Source of the DNA: Pithys albifrons albifrons
Taxonomy: Eukaryota; Chordata; Aves; Passeriformes; Thamnophilidae
DNA: 64,000 bases
Reading direction: 5' to 3'
Assembly: GCF_047495875.1 (NCBI RefSeq)
Contig: NC_092471.1
Coordinates: 13,909,001-13,973,000, forward strand
Shown piece after piece: positions 38,113 through 51,400 of this stretch; positions within the stretch are counted from its first letter, which is position 1; each line of letters begins with the position of its first letter. The position numbers were made by a program, and so were the translations under genes. Below the pieces are notes generated by a model. That model saw nothing but the letters and a program-made list of their open reading frames with translations, did no database searches and was not told the DNA's origin.

Positions 38113-40139
38113 CATTCAAAAAAGTCAGAACCAAAACAGACTCTTCTTCTGATCAAGAAGTGGAATTTCATAATTCACTTAATGAGGAAGAGCTAATGTC
38201 CACAGAGACACTAGTGGTTAATAACAGATGTGTCAATCAAAATCTATTAATGTTGAGTCGCTAATTTGATTGTGAAATATTGTAACAAAGATTCATGTAA
38301 TTTATCCTTAAGGGATATTTGTTGGGTATTAAATTAACCTAGTGGATGTTTGTCCTGTTTTCCAACTAAAAAGAAATGTGTTCACAATAGCTCACTATAT
38401 AGGGCAAAGCCAGAGAGTATGGAAAGAATTAACAAAAAAAATGGTTTAACATTCATGTTTACTCTAGCTGTGTTTCATCTAAATTTGTCTTATCTTCCTC
38501 AGCTCTCCATAGAATGTCTTAAAATATGGGATCCTGGCAAAGTTAATTTTAAGAGTCAGCAATGTAAGGGTTCTGCTTTAGAGAAAACTACATACTTAGT
38601 AGTCTATTCTGATCAATGAACTATTTTACTGGTATAAGGATATCTACATTTTGGGTCTTATCTGTAAGCAGGTTCATGTCTTAGAAAACTGTAAAATGAC
38701 CGTTCCATCAGAATTATGCTGTTGTCTCTACTGTTCTGTTCTACACTAAATACTTGAAATCACTAAATCTTATGGTTGATCTCCTCTATTTTAGTGTAAC
38801 AATAAAAGGCACTGAAAACTAACTGTTTTGTATCACAAGCAAGTCTACCCAGACACAGACTTCACCCAGGTTTTAGAGATACACTAACATTCTGTATTTG
38901 GAAGGAAATGTAGGGAAATGAGGATTAATTGAAACAGCAGCCACCTTCAAACAACTATATATATTTGCACGTGGCCATTTTTAGGCTTTGGGAAAATGAT
39001 TATGTATCAAAGAGTGGATTTTGGTTTTACACAGAAGACCAGTGCCAGGACTTTGCTTCACTGTGCCTGACAAAAGCCAGACTCTCAGTGAGTTCATACC
39101 ACTGTGTATACTTTGAGCTGATCTCCTTCAACAAACCATCATATGGCATCACCTGAATGAAATTCTTAGTTGCTAGATTATTTCCTTCAAAACTGCTGCA
39201 GCTTATATTTATCATTCAGGGACTACATTGTACAAATTCTGTACCAAGTGTCTTTGCACTCCTTGATTTAAGTAGGACACTCCCCAGGAGAAAAAGCACT
39301 AATTTACAGCAGTTATGGCATCACAGAGAAATGCTACAGTTTACATTTATTGTAACCACAATGGCTATTTTTGTTACAGCTAACATAAAAAACTCATTTC
39401 TCATCCATATTTGCCACTATTTTGTTTTTATGTAAAATAATAATCATTATAATAATAGTAATTCCAGATGTTCATGTAAAGGCAGCTCATTAAATCACAG
39501 TTGTGCACTCTTCCATGTTGTAATTTACTCAGATAAATTTTCTTTTCTTTAGGCAGGTAATAAATACATAAAGCTTTTCTATCTATATCTTTTAATCGAC
39601 TGCAGTCATTTAACCTAGACCCTCTAACCAAATTAATAATAGAAAACGTGTCATAACAATTCCTTACCACAGGATGAATTATCATTATTGTTTTGGCATC
39701 GAAAATCCTTTCTGCTACTTCAAATTACCCTTCTTTTCAACAGTGCAAAATACATGAATCACTTCCCTAATCCTACATGTTAGTAAAAATCACATCCCAG
39801 TACAATAGAGCCATCTGACAAGCTCCTTTCTGACATCATGCTAAACTATTGTGGTGGTGGATTCCCAGAGACCCTCTGCATCAGTTGCATTAATAAAAGT
39901 TGCAAGTGAAAGCCAAAGGAGGAACCTCACATCCCAGCTCTTCCCATCATCCTTAATGTCATGGAAATGTCTTCCCTTGTGCCAAGGAGGTGTTAAGAAG
40001 ACAAACATTGTTAGAAGTCCAGCTATACCTCGTCTGAAATCTAAAAATCTAAACATCTGGATTTTTTTACAGCTGGGGGCAATTACAGTGCTGTTTCCAA
40101 ACACCATAAACGTGTGTCTATCCGTAGCATTATATACAC
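38113..40139. other. Non-coding A/T-rich DNA
   Basis: Includes ATTATAATAATAG-like runs near 39440-39465. Frames of 85-99 codons lack recognisable features. No gene. Confidence 0.5.
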
Positions 40140-40188
40140 ACTGGCTCTGATCCTCAGCTGCCTGTTAAATCAGTCAATTTGACAATGT
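40140..40188 (+). mobile_element. Decayed MITE-like palindromic repeat, copy 4 (half)
   Basis: CTGGCTCTGATCCTCAGCTG then TTAAATCAG matches the terminal arm GGGCCAGATCCTCAGCTG then GTAAATCAGC of the same palindromic family. Only one arm is recognisable; the centre and the other arm are lost or too decayed. Confidence 0.5.
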
Positions 40189-41283
40189 CAAGAGAGTTGG
40201 AGTGGATTTACAGCACCTGAGAATCCAACCTTCCAATCTGCACCCACACGTAAAAGGATGAGTGATCTGCAGAGCAAGGGTACAGTTGAAAGCAGTGAAT
40301 TACAATTTGCAGTGTTGATTTTTGTTTTGATACTGACACCTTCCATGGCTTCAAGCTAGCTTTTTTTCTTACAGCAACCTCATAAAACATATTTTCTTTC
40401 CTGGGACTTGAGTAGCAGCAAAGCCTGTGTTCACAGTGGAGCCAGGAGAAAACCTCCCAGTAAGGTAAAAGAGCAACACCTTCCTTGCACAAGGGACAGA
40501 TTTGTGAATGTAAAGTGCTGTCAAGGTACATGTACTGAAAAGTAAATTGAAAGTAAGTTGCATGGGTATTAGATGGGCAGAGTCCTCCCAGGTGCTGGGC
40601 ACTTTTGCTGCTCCAGACTGACAAAAGTGAAGCTTGCTCTTGCTTAAGATCAATCCTGGGATGGCAAATGCTTAGTCAGTGGCTGATGAATCACTCAAAA
40701 TGTACACTTACCATACATAAATGAGATAAATTAGATATCTGGACTTAGGCCCTGCATCAAAAAATCTCCACTTTCAAAGATCTAGAACAGACACACAACA
40801 GCAAATGTTACTGAGTCCATTCCTGTCACTATTGTTTTTGAAAAGATATTAAACCATCAGCCCTCTTTATGATCTTCTAATCAGAATCAACTTGTGCTTC
40901 TACCAGACAAGTATTTTGCCAACTTTTCATTGCAACAAACCAGCACTCATCAAAACTGGTGTATTTTTAACACTAATTCTAATTATAAAAAGCAGTGCAT
41001 TTTGTGTGCTTTCCAATTATACATGAGAAAAGTAAGCCTAAGTGTCCTCTCTTATCAAAATAATCTGTTTCTAATTTCAATTTTGGCTATGACTTTGCAC
41101 TCAGTGATGTAAATGTAAATGTTCCTGTCAGATAAAGATTAATTTGATTTAAGTCCTCTTTGTTCTAATTATATATTCTATTTCTGCTCACCATGCAAGT
41201 TTCATTTGAAGGCACATCTGTATTTTATCACAACAATGAAGAAATTCTTTAGTATTTAAAAAGGTAACTACAGGATTTCAGCT
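40189..41283. other. Non-coding DNA, nothing recognised
   Basis: A 138-codon minus-strand frame (40208-40624) overlaps another 94-codon frame and shows no known domain. No repeats. Confidence 0.5.
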
Positions 41284-41323
41284 AGTCCTGTCAGGCACTG
41301 TTATGACAGTGTGAGCTAGGACT
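41284..41323. repeat. Nested inverted repeats (40 nt)
   Basis: AGTCCT (41284-41289) pairs with AGGACT (41318-41323). Inside, CACTGT (41296-41301) pairs with ACAGTG (41306-41311) around a TATG loop. Six unpaired bases on each side separate the two stems. Too short and too interrupted for a microRNA precursor. Confidence 0.5.
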
Positions 41324-43262
41324 GTGCCAAATGAATTAATATTTTAGATGACTAATGTATGCATTACTGTAATTATAACTTGAATATTAAAGTACGTGAA
41401 CTTTTATCAAATGAAATAAAACTTGTTGCCCTAATTGCTCCCTTTACTCCTAAGGAAACATGACCTTTATAGGCTTTGAACCTGAGCACACTTAAAATAC
41501 TGAGTGATACCCCATAGGCAGAACAGGAGATTTAACATGGAGAGAAGGATCATTTTATCTCAGACTAACATGGAACATATCCTCCTTGATATTTTCCTGT
41601 CTGGAAGTCAAGGTTTCTGGGATAGTCTAGAGACTTCGGTCATCAAGCACATCCACATTGTGCTGACATCCTGGGAAACATTAAGATAGAAGTAGTGAGT
41701 GGGCAATTTTGAGTGAAGTCTCACACTTACAAGGCATGTAAAACTGTTTAAATAATGAGTTTTGTGGGACCTGCGCTACAGGGAAAACTTCGAGACCATG
41801 GGCTAGTCCTGGGTTTGATGAAAATGGGATGTGACCCCCTGGCCATGTCTTCTGACAAAGCTCTTCTGGAGGCAGCAACAGAATATGCTTTGGCAGAGGC
41901 ACGATTCAAATATTGCCAAGGCTACTCTATCTAACCTTTCTTGCATTCGCATCCTAGAATGACATGTTTTTCTGCCAAAACCATGACAAGTGAGGGCTAG
42001 CTGGCTGTGGAGTCAGGTCTCTAGGTACAACTCAGAGAGGTTTCTCATATGTCTAACATAAACAGAGTTCATATTCCAGCTCTAATACTGATAGGTCTGG
42101 TAAACAGCCTTATATCCCACTTCAGAAAACTTACAGCAACTTTAACAGTACTCAGCAGCTTCACTGACATTTGGGTGACACTGCCCCACAGAATCAAAAG
42201 CCTGGATACACACAACCATACACATGAACCCCCTCTTGATTTTTCAGAAGTTTCACTAGTAAGACTTGAAGACTTCGAAGGCTTCACTGAAGCCTGCAGA
42301 TGTTGTGGCAGTTCCATTTCTGCAAGTGCAGAAGTCTGGCTTTCCATCCAGAATGTTTCCAGCTCATACTCCAACCTTCTGCTGTCTCCTCCCAGACCTC
42401 ATCTCCCTCCCCTCTCCACAGGAACAGTTATACACACCTATCTGCTCTGAGACTCACAAAGAACACATGATTACACCTAATTTTAAAAATATAAAATCTC
42501 TAGGAATAATGAGAAAGCTAAAAAAAATTATTGAATTTTAAAAAATACATTTAAAAGTGCTTAGGGCAACTTTAGGGTCACAATCAAGACTCAATCAAGG
42601 CTGTTATCCAACAGCTCTGTGGTGCAACATCTCTTTGAACAGTTTTCTCCTGACATTTCTGTCCACCTCAAGGGGCAACTACTCAGAAAAAACAATTTAA
42701 CAACTCAAGAGATCAAGATTTAGACACTTACCACTCACTGACATTTATACTTCCCACTTGATCTGTGCCAACTGCTGTCTTAGACACTGACCTCTGAGGA
42801 CATCATGGCTGCAAGCTGGCATGTAAGTATTTCTGACTGGCTACTGTCTTCAGAATATTTTACAGCATCTTCTGACTATTCTATGGCGTTGAGAAAAACT
42901 AAGCCTAGAAGTGTCTTTATGCAACATCTTATCACTTCATTCCATTATTTATAAATGAGAGGATGCACACAAAAGTGTTGTTTGGGTTGCTGCTGTTATA
43001 CACAGTTACTTTTTTATCGTGTGTAAGAATGTTACTGTTTTACTTGCCAAAACAAAAACATACTGCTGTAGTATTGCTGTGATCTCAGCACAGTGTTTCT
43101 GGACAGAGTGTGACCTTCTGTACCTTTTATCTGAAGGAATTTGGCCCAGAGAAGCAGAAATCAAACAACATGTGATTCACAGTTGCTGCAGAACCCGTCA
43201 CCTCTCATCAGCTTGTGATTTAGTGTAACCTGAACAGGGACAGCCCTGTTATTTTGTATAGG
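41324..43262. other. Non-coding DNA, nothing recognised
   Basis: Opposite-strand frames at 42049-42450 (+, 133 codons) and 42069-42374 (-, 101 codons) coincide, which points to chance. No repeat or RNA gene seen. Confidence 0.5.
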
Positions 43263-43315
43263 AACCAACGTGACATTATCCAGAGCCAGGAGGTCATTGG
43301 TTTAAATCTTAACTA
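43263..43315 (+). mobile_element. Possible MIR-like or tRNA-SINE relic
   Basis: ATCCAGAGCCAGGAGGTCAT then TGGTTTAAATCTTAACT resembles the MIR tRNA-related part (CTGGAGCCAGACTGCC then TGGGTTCAAATCCCAGCT). GGTTTAAATC would be the decayed B-box. A relic of the tRNA-Ile SINE is less likely because no CR1 tail follows. Confidence 0.28.
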
Positions 43316-43454
43316 ATCTGATGTGTCAGACCAAAGGCTCAGATTAGGCAGTTGGAGAAAATGGAAACATTCCTCTGCAATTTAATATCATAATTAACTA
43401 CGGACAAAGGACACAACTACTTCAAAAGAAATAAAGCTTTAACAAGAAGAGATA

Positions 43455-43541
43455 ATGGGTCAAATCCACCGCTGGTATAAACTGCCACAACTGTGCTGAT
43501 CTCGCAGATCTCTGTCAGCTTTCACTAGTGGCAAATTAGGC
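43455..43541 (+). mobile_element. Decayed MITE-like palindromic repeat, copy 5
   Basis: The left end TGGGTCAAATCCACCGCTGG plus TATAAA is mirrored at the right end by TTTCACTAGTGGCAAATTA, so both arms of the palindrome survive in part. The TGGGTCAAAT terminus also matches the outer end of copy 1 (TTTGACCCCA on the other strand). A TAA trinucleotide precedes the left end, compatible with the 3-bp TWA target preference of Harbinger-type elements, though the right flank shows no matching copy. Confidence 0.45.
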
Positions 43542-43610
43542 TACAATTAATGAATTTCAGTGATCAAACTCCAATTAATTGTTCATTGCTGAAATAATCC
43601 AGCTGGAGAT

Positions 43611-43649
43611 GTGTGTGTGTGTGCAAACACTTTATCACTGCAGCAGTGA
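43611..43649. repeat. Short (GT)n next to a 15-bp palindrome
   Basis: Six and a half GT units (43611-43623) lie 11 bases before TCACTGC-A-GCAGTGA (43635-43649), a perfect palindrome with a one-base centre. Confidence 0.7.
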
Positions 43650-46600
43650 CTTCTGTTATCAAACAACGACAGTAAGAGGAACTGCAGCAATAGTTTGGGA
43701 GTAATAGGTAAATTTACCTACTAATATCGGTTTAGTTAATCTTCTAAAAACAATCTGATGCTTACTGCTACCAGAAAAATATTCTGCAAATTGGGGAGAC
43801 AGAAAAGGATACGTATTACAAGGTTTTTACCTACACGTCCAAATATTCCCAATAAATGAATGTGTTTTATTGAAATGGGTTGGACTGCATCCATCTGCAG
43901 ATGAATATTGGCTGCTTGTGCTTTCCTGGAGAGCATGCAATAAAATGATTGAAGTAGTGATTAAAAGGAACACATTCGTAAAAATGTCTACCATAACTTT
44001 ATAATGTACACTTTTAAACTGAAATATCTCTGAATCATTATAAACATCATTAAAAAAGGAGCAGTGGGAGCAGCTTCAGGATACTTGCTACCTTCTCCTG
44101 CAGACCTCATTACCTGAGCTCTTGCCTAATCAGAATGGCCATTAGAATTTGTTGGGGTGTATCTGTTAGAAAATACATTATTTGGAAACAAGGTCTTGAT
44201 TCAGGAAGGCATTTAAACACAGGCTTGAGTGCTCTTTCCAACAGATGTGGTTTCTACATTAGGAACCTGATTTGCCAAGTAATTGTAGACTTTTAACAAA
44301 ACAGTTCACTTGACTTCAATTCAACAGCTTGAATACTCCAAGTTAAGCTTTTATGTCAAGTGTTTGATTGGAGAGGGGTATAACACACATTTTTTCATCT
44401 TGCAAATGTTTGGTTTTTGAGGACTTGAACAGATAAATAGTAATTGAAACTTTAGCAAATGTGTGAGTCAATTTGTATGAAAAGATAAAATCGAGTTTTC
44501 TGTAGAGATCCCTGTAAACCTGTAACTCAACAGCAGGCACTTCTGTTCAGGGGAGTACCTGTGGATTGATGCAAATGTAATGGGAATAACACTGACATGC
44601 TGCCCCTGCTTCCTAAATATATTTTGAGAGGAAAAAAAGCACACAACAAAAGTATCTGGGACAGATGAAGGTTGATTGCTTCTGAATGACCTTAAATGCC
44701 TCTTCCTAATTCTACATCCTTGCCCCCTGCTCTGAACTGCTGAGTTGCCTCTTAAATTCATTCTTATTATTTGCAGCAGCAGTCTCCTTTGGCAATTTAT
44801 AACCACACTTAAAATTTACCCCATAGTGTGTAATTTTCTGTGCAAAAAACATGTACTACAAAGCAGCCACAGAGCTAAAACAACTAGTGGAATAGTTTCT
44901 ACTCATAGTTTCTCCTGGAGAATTTAAAACAGTGTCACCCTAAGGCAGCTTTTTTAAAATAAAACAGAAGTAAAGAATATTTTCCATGACTTTCACATAC
45001 AAAAAATATAATTAAAAATGCATACTATGAAAACTGTGGAAAGGAATGAATTCTGTCAATTTTTTACTTATTAAATCCTTATTATCCCGGGAGCAAAAAG
45101 CCACATCACCACCACCTCCCTGGTCTAAGTCAAGCAGGATGGCAGAGCTACTCATTACCTGAAATACTCCATCTCTACCTTTTGCGGATTAATGAAAAAA
45201 GGAGACTGTGCTTCCCAGGTAAATGGGTGACAGGACAATTGTTCTCCAGATGAATGATATTAACTGCAGCACAAGTCAAGGAAGAAAAAGTGGATTTTAA
45301 TGCTGTTGAAAATTATGGCCTTAAGAAATGTAGTGGATGACTAAAAGTCCTCTATTCAATGAAGAAATCATTGAGAAGTTCTTGGCAGGATGACAAAAAC
45401 TGCATTTAAGAGGACAATTAAAACAGTATAATGCAAACGCTATAATTAGAACCATATCTGGTTGAGCAACATACTATTTCTCTTCCAGGCTGTTAGAAGA
45501 AAAAATCCCCATGAACTGTTGCCAGTACTTATTGGGGTATTTACCATATAATACAGATTTGGCCAGAAGATGAATTTTGTTACCATGAAGACGTAGTAAA
45601 AATTGCATCCAACTTTGTACCTTGAAAGATTCTTCTCTGATACTCATTTACCTCCCACAAATAATCTGACTTACATATCCATATATTCATGGTATTTTAC
45701 AGGGACAATGACCATGGTCTCCCTTCCAATTATGCAAACCCAGGACTGCTCCCACTAAGGTGTCGGAGTGCTGTGCAGTTTGAGCCAGCACAGCTTAATT
45801 GGCACCAGTTGAGAAACAGCCCAGAATTTAAAGCAGAACATGGGAACCTGCCAGAAGTGCAACAGGGAGCCCAAATTTCATCTATACAAAACCAAAGAGG
45901 GCATCCCTATTATGTATTATGATGCAGAAACCATAGAAGTAGCAAAATGAGAAGAATTTGTCTCAAAAATAAAGTTCATACTTCCCAATTAGTGAACACA
46001 AACTATAAATGGCATTTTCATGATACAGGAAGACATGAGAGGAGAACATTTAAAATGAAATGCAAACTACTTCCACAGCAAACCTCTCCCTTTGGGAAAC
46101 AGTGGAGCTCTGTTTCAGCACAGCACTGAAGAGGGAACCAGGTGGTTGAGCCAGTAACTAAATCAGGAACTCACAGAACATGAGCAGTGTCTCCCCTCAG
46201 GGAGGACCTTTCTACCTGCTTCTCTGAGGAGTCCCTTGTGGGCTGACACGAGAGGGGCTGGTGCTGGCAGAGGGCAGCCAGAGCAACCCACAGGCATCTC
46301 TGATGGAAAGGAGATGGATTCTTGTTTCACATCCACCACTGGAGAGCCACCCCGGAGCTGCCTGGAGCACAGTGCTCCCATCACTGCCAGTCCAGGCAGG
46401 AAGATCCGTTCCATGCCATGATGTGTGAAGTACCTACAGGAGCCCACAAGCCACTGAAGCTCCATGTGCTCTGGGGCATGACTAATAAGGGACTTCAAAG
46501 CTTTGAAAAAAGCTGAATTTCTTGACGATTATCCGAACCAAATTTCAGAATCTTTTGAAGATGGTTTGTCTCCGCTCAGGGGGTCTGTTTTATGAGGCAC

Positions 46601-47690
46601 TGGGAGAAGTTGCAGTTGCTTAACCTCATTTTAGCATGCAGTAATTTTACAGTGTGCTTTCCTTTCTTAGTGCTCTTGTTCCAGCCACAGAGGTTAGGGA
46701 TCTCAATGTGCTGGATATCTGAGATGGGGGGAACATGAGAAACCACATGGAAACCATGAGGAGAGTCTAGGTTTCCATCCTGGGTCTGGGAATCCTGGAA
46801 TCAAGATACACTGCCTTGTGTTCGATACTGCCTCTTTGTGGAAAAAAGGCTGTTATACATAGAAAAGTGTAATTGTTCAGAGAACCTTTGGATCTGGTTT
46901 TGCAGGATAGTTTTGCTGAATTTAAAATAAAATCTCATGGAGGATCTTCAAATATGGGGTTTTATTTCCTGTGGGAACACTTCTGTGGAGGAAGAGGCAG
47001 GGGAATACATAAGAACGAGATGCAAATCCTAGTGGTACAAATAATCATAATGTTCAGCACAGTGATTATACTGAGCACGATGTAAACTCCAGCAGAGAAA
47101 ACCCACACATATGCATTTCTCCTACTGAAGAAAAACTAAGTGTAACATTGAAGCTTAATCCTTGCTCGTTTTCCTCTCTTTCTCCTACACCCTGGACTGT
47201 ATATATTCTACAGCATATTTTACTCCTCTCTGTAGGTCCTGGTCAGTCTAGGTGAGATGAAGCATTTTTTTTTCCTAAACCCAAGGAATCAGATGTTACT
47301 CTCAGCAACAAAATATTACAGAATTAACAGACAGCCTATTAGGAATACATCCCCATCACAAAGTGTGCCACCCTACAACTCAGTCTGCAAAGAAACAAGC
47401 AACAAATTTCACAGATACTGTAACCATCAAACTAAATACTAAGTCTATTATCTTTAGCAATGAATATATTGCCTAATACATATGAGATATAATAGGTATT
47501 AGTATGATACCTCTCTTTGTACATGACAGATGATTTCAGATTATTTCAGCACTACTGAGATCTCTGGAACATCGTATCAGTTAAAAAGAAAAAATATAGC
47601 CCAAATTTGTAAAGGTCAGCGAGTAATTGTTAACCTTGGAGGGGCAAGAAATCAGTATTTTTACTGACAGCACTCGGAGCCTCTTGTAAA
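43650..47690. other. Non-coding DNA, nothing recognised
   Basis: A/T-rich with a few mixed patches (46.2-46.5 kb). Frames of 111-112 codons at 44468-44806 (-) and 46163-46498 (-) have no recognised similarity. No clear repeat tails. Confidence 0.5.
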
Positions 47691-47708
47691 TCATATTCAT
47701 ATTCATAT
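47691..47708. repeat. (TCATAT)3
   Basis: Three exact head-to-tail hexamers. Confidence 0.85.
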
Positions 47709-47869
47709 ACTTAAGCATTAATTTACATACTTAATTTCTGACAGGTTGACAACTGCAGTCCTTCTATCCTCTTGGTGTAAAGTAAGAAGTCAATTGTTAT
47801 TCAGTGTATCAGTTACAGTGGTAGTGCCACTAACTGTATTTTATATAATGTGCTATCTGCAGAAAAGCA
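47709..47869. other. Non-coding DNA
   Basis: Short linker without a recognisable element. Confidence 0.4.
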
Positions 47870-48400
47870 GATAAGAATTTGATTTAACATCCAATTAAAA
47901 GCCGTCATTGAAAAATTACTTCAAATAAGCCTTTTATTTTCTTTAATCAGTCCTCAATTCAAGCCTTCCTTGGACCTACTGAACCAAGCATCAGGACTCA
48001 TGAATTTTGATTAAAAAATTTGAGCCCATTTCTAACTTAAGCAGATTTTTTTTGTTGCACTGTTTGATAGAAATTTAATAAATCTATGAATCCTTGCCAG
48101 CGTCATTTATCATCTTTTTTTCCGCAAGACTGGCCTATTATGCCTCGGCAGTAAATTATGAGGAAGCAGCAAACCAAAACTTTTCAGTCTGATACTGAAG
48201 AAGAGATATAATCACTTGCATTGAACCATATAATTATAGTAGAATATGAATCTCTGAAACATTAGGTCCTGTTTTGAATATGTAATGCCCATGCTTTGAG
48301 AGCCTACAAAGATTTCTAGCTGATCTAATATAGCTCAGTTTAGCATCATATTGAACAATTTGCTGTTAATGAAAATGACAGCAAAAGCCATAAACAACAA
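47870..48400. promoter_or_regulatory. Candidate conserved non-coding element
   Basis: A/T-rich, non-repetitive block with GATTTAACATCCAATTAAAAG, CAGTAAATTATGAGG and AATTATTAGG words and no open frame. It has the texture of a developmental enhancer. Inference from composition only. Confidence 0.25.
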
Positions 48401-51400
48401 GCTGGGAGACTCAGTAAGAATTATTAGGGAAATTTCCCTGTCTTTGGAAGAACAAGTCAGAAAATCAAACAGTCACCTTTCAGGGTTCCAAGTCAACCAC
48501 GTCTATTCTAAACCAACCCAAGGAGCTTAACCTTGGGGCCATGTTACCAAAGTTTTGCTGTTTTAGGGATGAAGCTGGGATGTGACTGAGTCTCCCTATC
48601 CTCCTTAGAGAGTTGTAGGAAGGAAGAGGACCATCCAGGGATGAATTCGGTCAAGAACTGAATTAGCTGCTACAGTTCACACTGCAGAGATGCCCGTCTC
48701 AGTTGATACTGATCTATGGGAGCAACTTAGCCATGAAATTAGGGGGGTGAGGCTCAGCACTGCAAATGTCCCACCTCCAAACACCCACCACTCTATGTTG
48801 GGATCTCTGCACTCACAGCAAAGGACATCTTGCCCTCGGAATACAAGGAAGCCATGTATATACATGTGAACACAGACACAGGACAGAAAAGGAATCATGT
48901 TTAGGAAACATATCCAGCCTAGGGTTTTCCACTATTTTTGAAAGGAGGTCCTTTCTTTGTTCAAAACTTTTTTATTTCCCCTAAGCAGAACAAGTTGTTC
49001 CATAAGCTTTGGAAATGCCAAGGGCTGAGTTTGTGGTTCAGGTCCTTGTGTAGCAGAATAGTCCAGCACCTCCCCATTCATGCTGGGCAGTGCAATGCCA
49101 GGCATGGACTACCCTGGAGCCACACACACACTGGGCAGCTGGCTAACACCAAACATGTGTTACCACAGACATCACACAACTGCTCCAGTTGGTGAGGCTC
49201 TCCAGAGGGTCTAACAGCATCTCATCTCTCTCCCTTAAGAAAATTAACTTTAATTTCTCCAGCCATCTGAAAAAGTTTGAGTTGGGTTCATTTTTGATCA
49301 TCAATTGAAAATAGTATTCTCAGACTATCTTAAGACTGACTTCATAGAATAATCACACTTGTCCAGGCTTCAACATTTTTTCCTAATATGAAAATGACCT
49401 GGGCTCTAGTCTGGCTAATGCAATGAAACTCACTGTGTCATGCTGTTCTCGGCTGTAAAGCAACATCAGTTTCTTATTTTACTTTCAAACCACATTGGAA
49501 CTTCTGTGTGAGAGCCTGATGATATAAAGTATTCATTCAAAAAAGAAAAAGGCTCAAAAAGAAAGGTTAGGCTGAGCTGTAAGAAAATTAAGTACCAATG
49601 CACAAACAAGGACAGATATTCAAAGGAGGAAAACAGAATTTTAAATGAAAAAGCCTGTCAAGTATTCAAGAATTAATTAAGAATAGATCTAAAGTAGATG
49701 AATATTCTGCTTGAGTGGCTGTAGTATCATCAAACTTTTGCTAATAAAGCAGCCATTTCTTCTGACACTATTTCCTGAAGATTGATATTTCTTACATTAT
49801 AGTTACTACTTCTTAATTGAAGAGGTATTTTGTGATTCTCTAGTTAGGAGGATGAAAATATGTGTTATTTCAGTACTGCCCTACAACATAAAAGACACTG
49901 CTAAAATTGCTGCACTTCATTACAGCCTGGAGATTCTTCAGACAACTGAGTTGCAGGAGAACCTGCAAGGTCCCCATACAACAGCTGCTTTCACAAATTT
50001 GTATTATGACTTCTTTATATACACATATTTCAAACTCCTGGACAGAAGACAGTAAGTATGAAGTTGGTTTGTAAAGGTAATGCTTATTGCAGCCAATAAA
50101 GTTAGTCTTTGCAAGTTCAGCTGGTGTATGAACATTGAGGGTAACCAGATCCAACCAATCTTATGGGACTCCTGATATAAATCACTCCAGCTACCAGGCT
50201 CAGTTTATTTTCCAGTACTTTCTGATCCCTTCCCATCAGATAAAGGTAGACACAACCTTAGGAAAAGGTTGAGTCTCAGGGAAACAGTCCAGTGGTTCCA
50301 GATTTCACAGATACTTGTGCAGGAAAATGTGTGAGTGTCTGGCTGGCAGAAAGCTGCCAATCAGTTCTGCATTTTTAAATATTTTAAAGAGCTTCTTAAA
50401 GTAAAAATAATGCAAATTGCCTTTCCTCTGATCCATGGCAGCGAACAAACCTTTTTTCTGCTTTTAATAAGCTTGGTAAACGAAGTGTAACCATACCTGC
50501 TAAATTACCTAACTGATGATCTCCTGGCACAGAGAGGCATTTCTGTCTAATAAAAACAAAACTGCCCATTGTGGGACATTTTGCATTAGGCTCAGAGGAG
50601 CACAGGGAGTAGAGTTTCCTGCCCTGATTTTGATGCTCTCTACAGGAATTGCCCTCTGGCCCCTTGGCAGGAACTCCATGACCCAGCTGAGCTTTCTACT
50701 GAATAGCTCAGTGGGGTGCAGGAGCCAGTTGCATGGTTTCACATGGTGCAGAAAGCTGTGGAGATTTTCTCCTGAGCAGCACCTCAGCCATTTTGAAACA
50801 TCTGCAATAGCTACTATTCAGGGGATGGAGGGAGGAGGGAAGAAATTCTCCAGCTGTTACGTCTATGCTCTATTTTTTTTTTATTCCTGTCTACTGCCCT
50901 CATGATGATTTTGAAGGACACCAAATGGTTTCCATTATTTAGAATGAAATAACATCTGCTCAACAAATATTGTTACTCCTTGGGAAGCACCTCATTCAAG
51001 CAGCAGCTCTCCTTACAACACTTTATTTTATATAGTATTCAGAAGACAGCCTCACAGACACACTAGAGGAAGAAATTGGGGCAAAGTAGAAAGCTCTGAA
51101 ACAAAAAATTAAGATGGTGTTTGAAGAAAAGGTCTTGTTCTGTAGTTAAAGGGGGTGGGTAGACCATGCCCCCTACTTGTAGGGTAATTCCAGAGGAAAA
51201 ATGACCTCTCTTCACTGCACCAGCTAATACACCAAGAAGGAAAACTGTCACAGAGAGGTGACCATGCTGGGAGAGGGTATGTGAGCAGATGGACATGAGG
51301 TCAGTAGCATGGAATAAGTCCAAAGAGATCAGTTTTGAGTTTCATTTATACTTGAAGAGAAAGCTAAAAAGGAGAAATGAAAGTTCCTGAGCCCTGCTTT

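Noticed and set aside
41284..41323. microRNA precursor
   Set aside because: Stems of six pairs separated by a non-pairing internal region; total length about 40 nt, too short, with no known seed recognised.
48636..48655. Palindromic repeat end (GGGATGAATTCGG)
   Set aside because: Single short phrase without centre or second arm.
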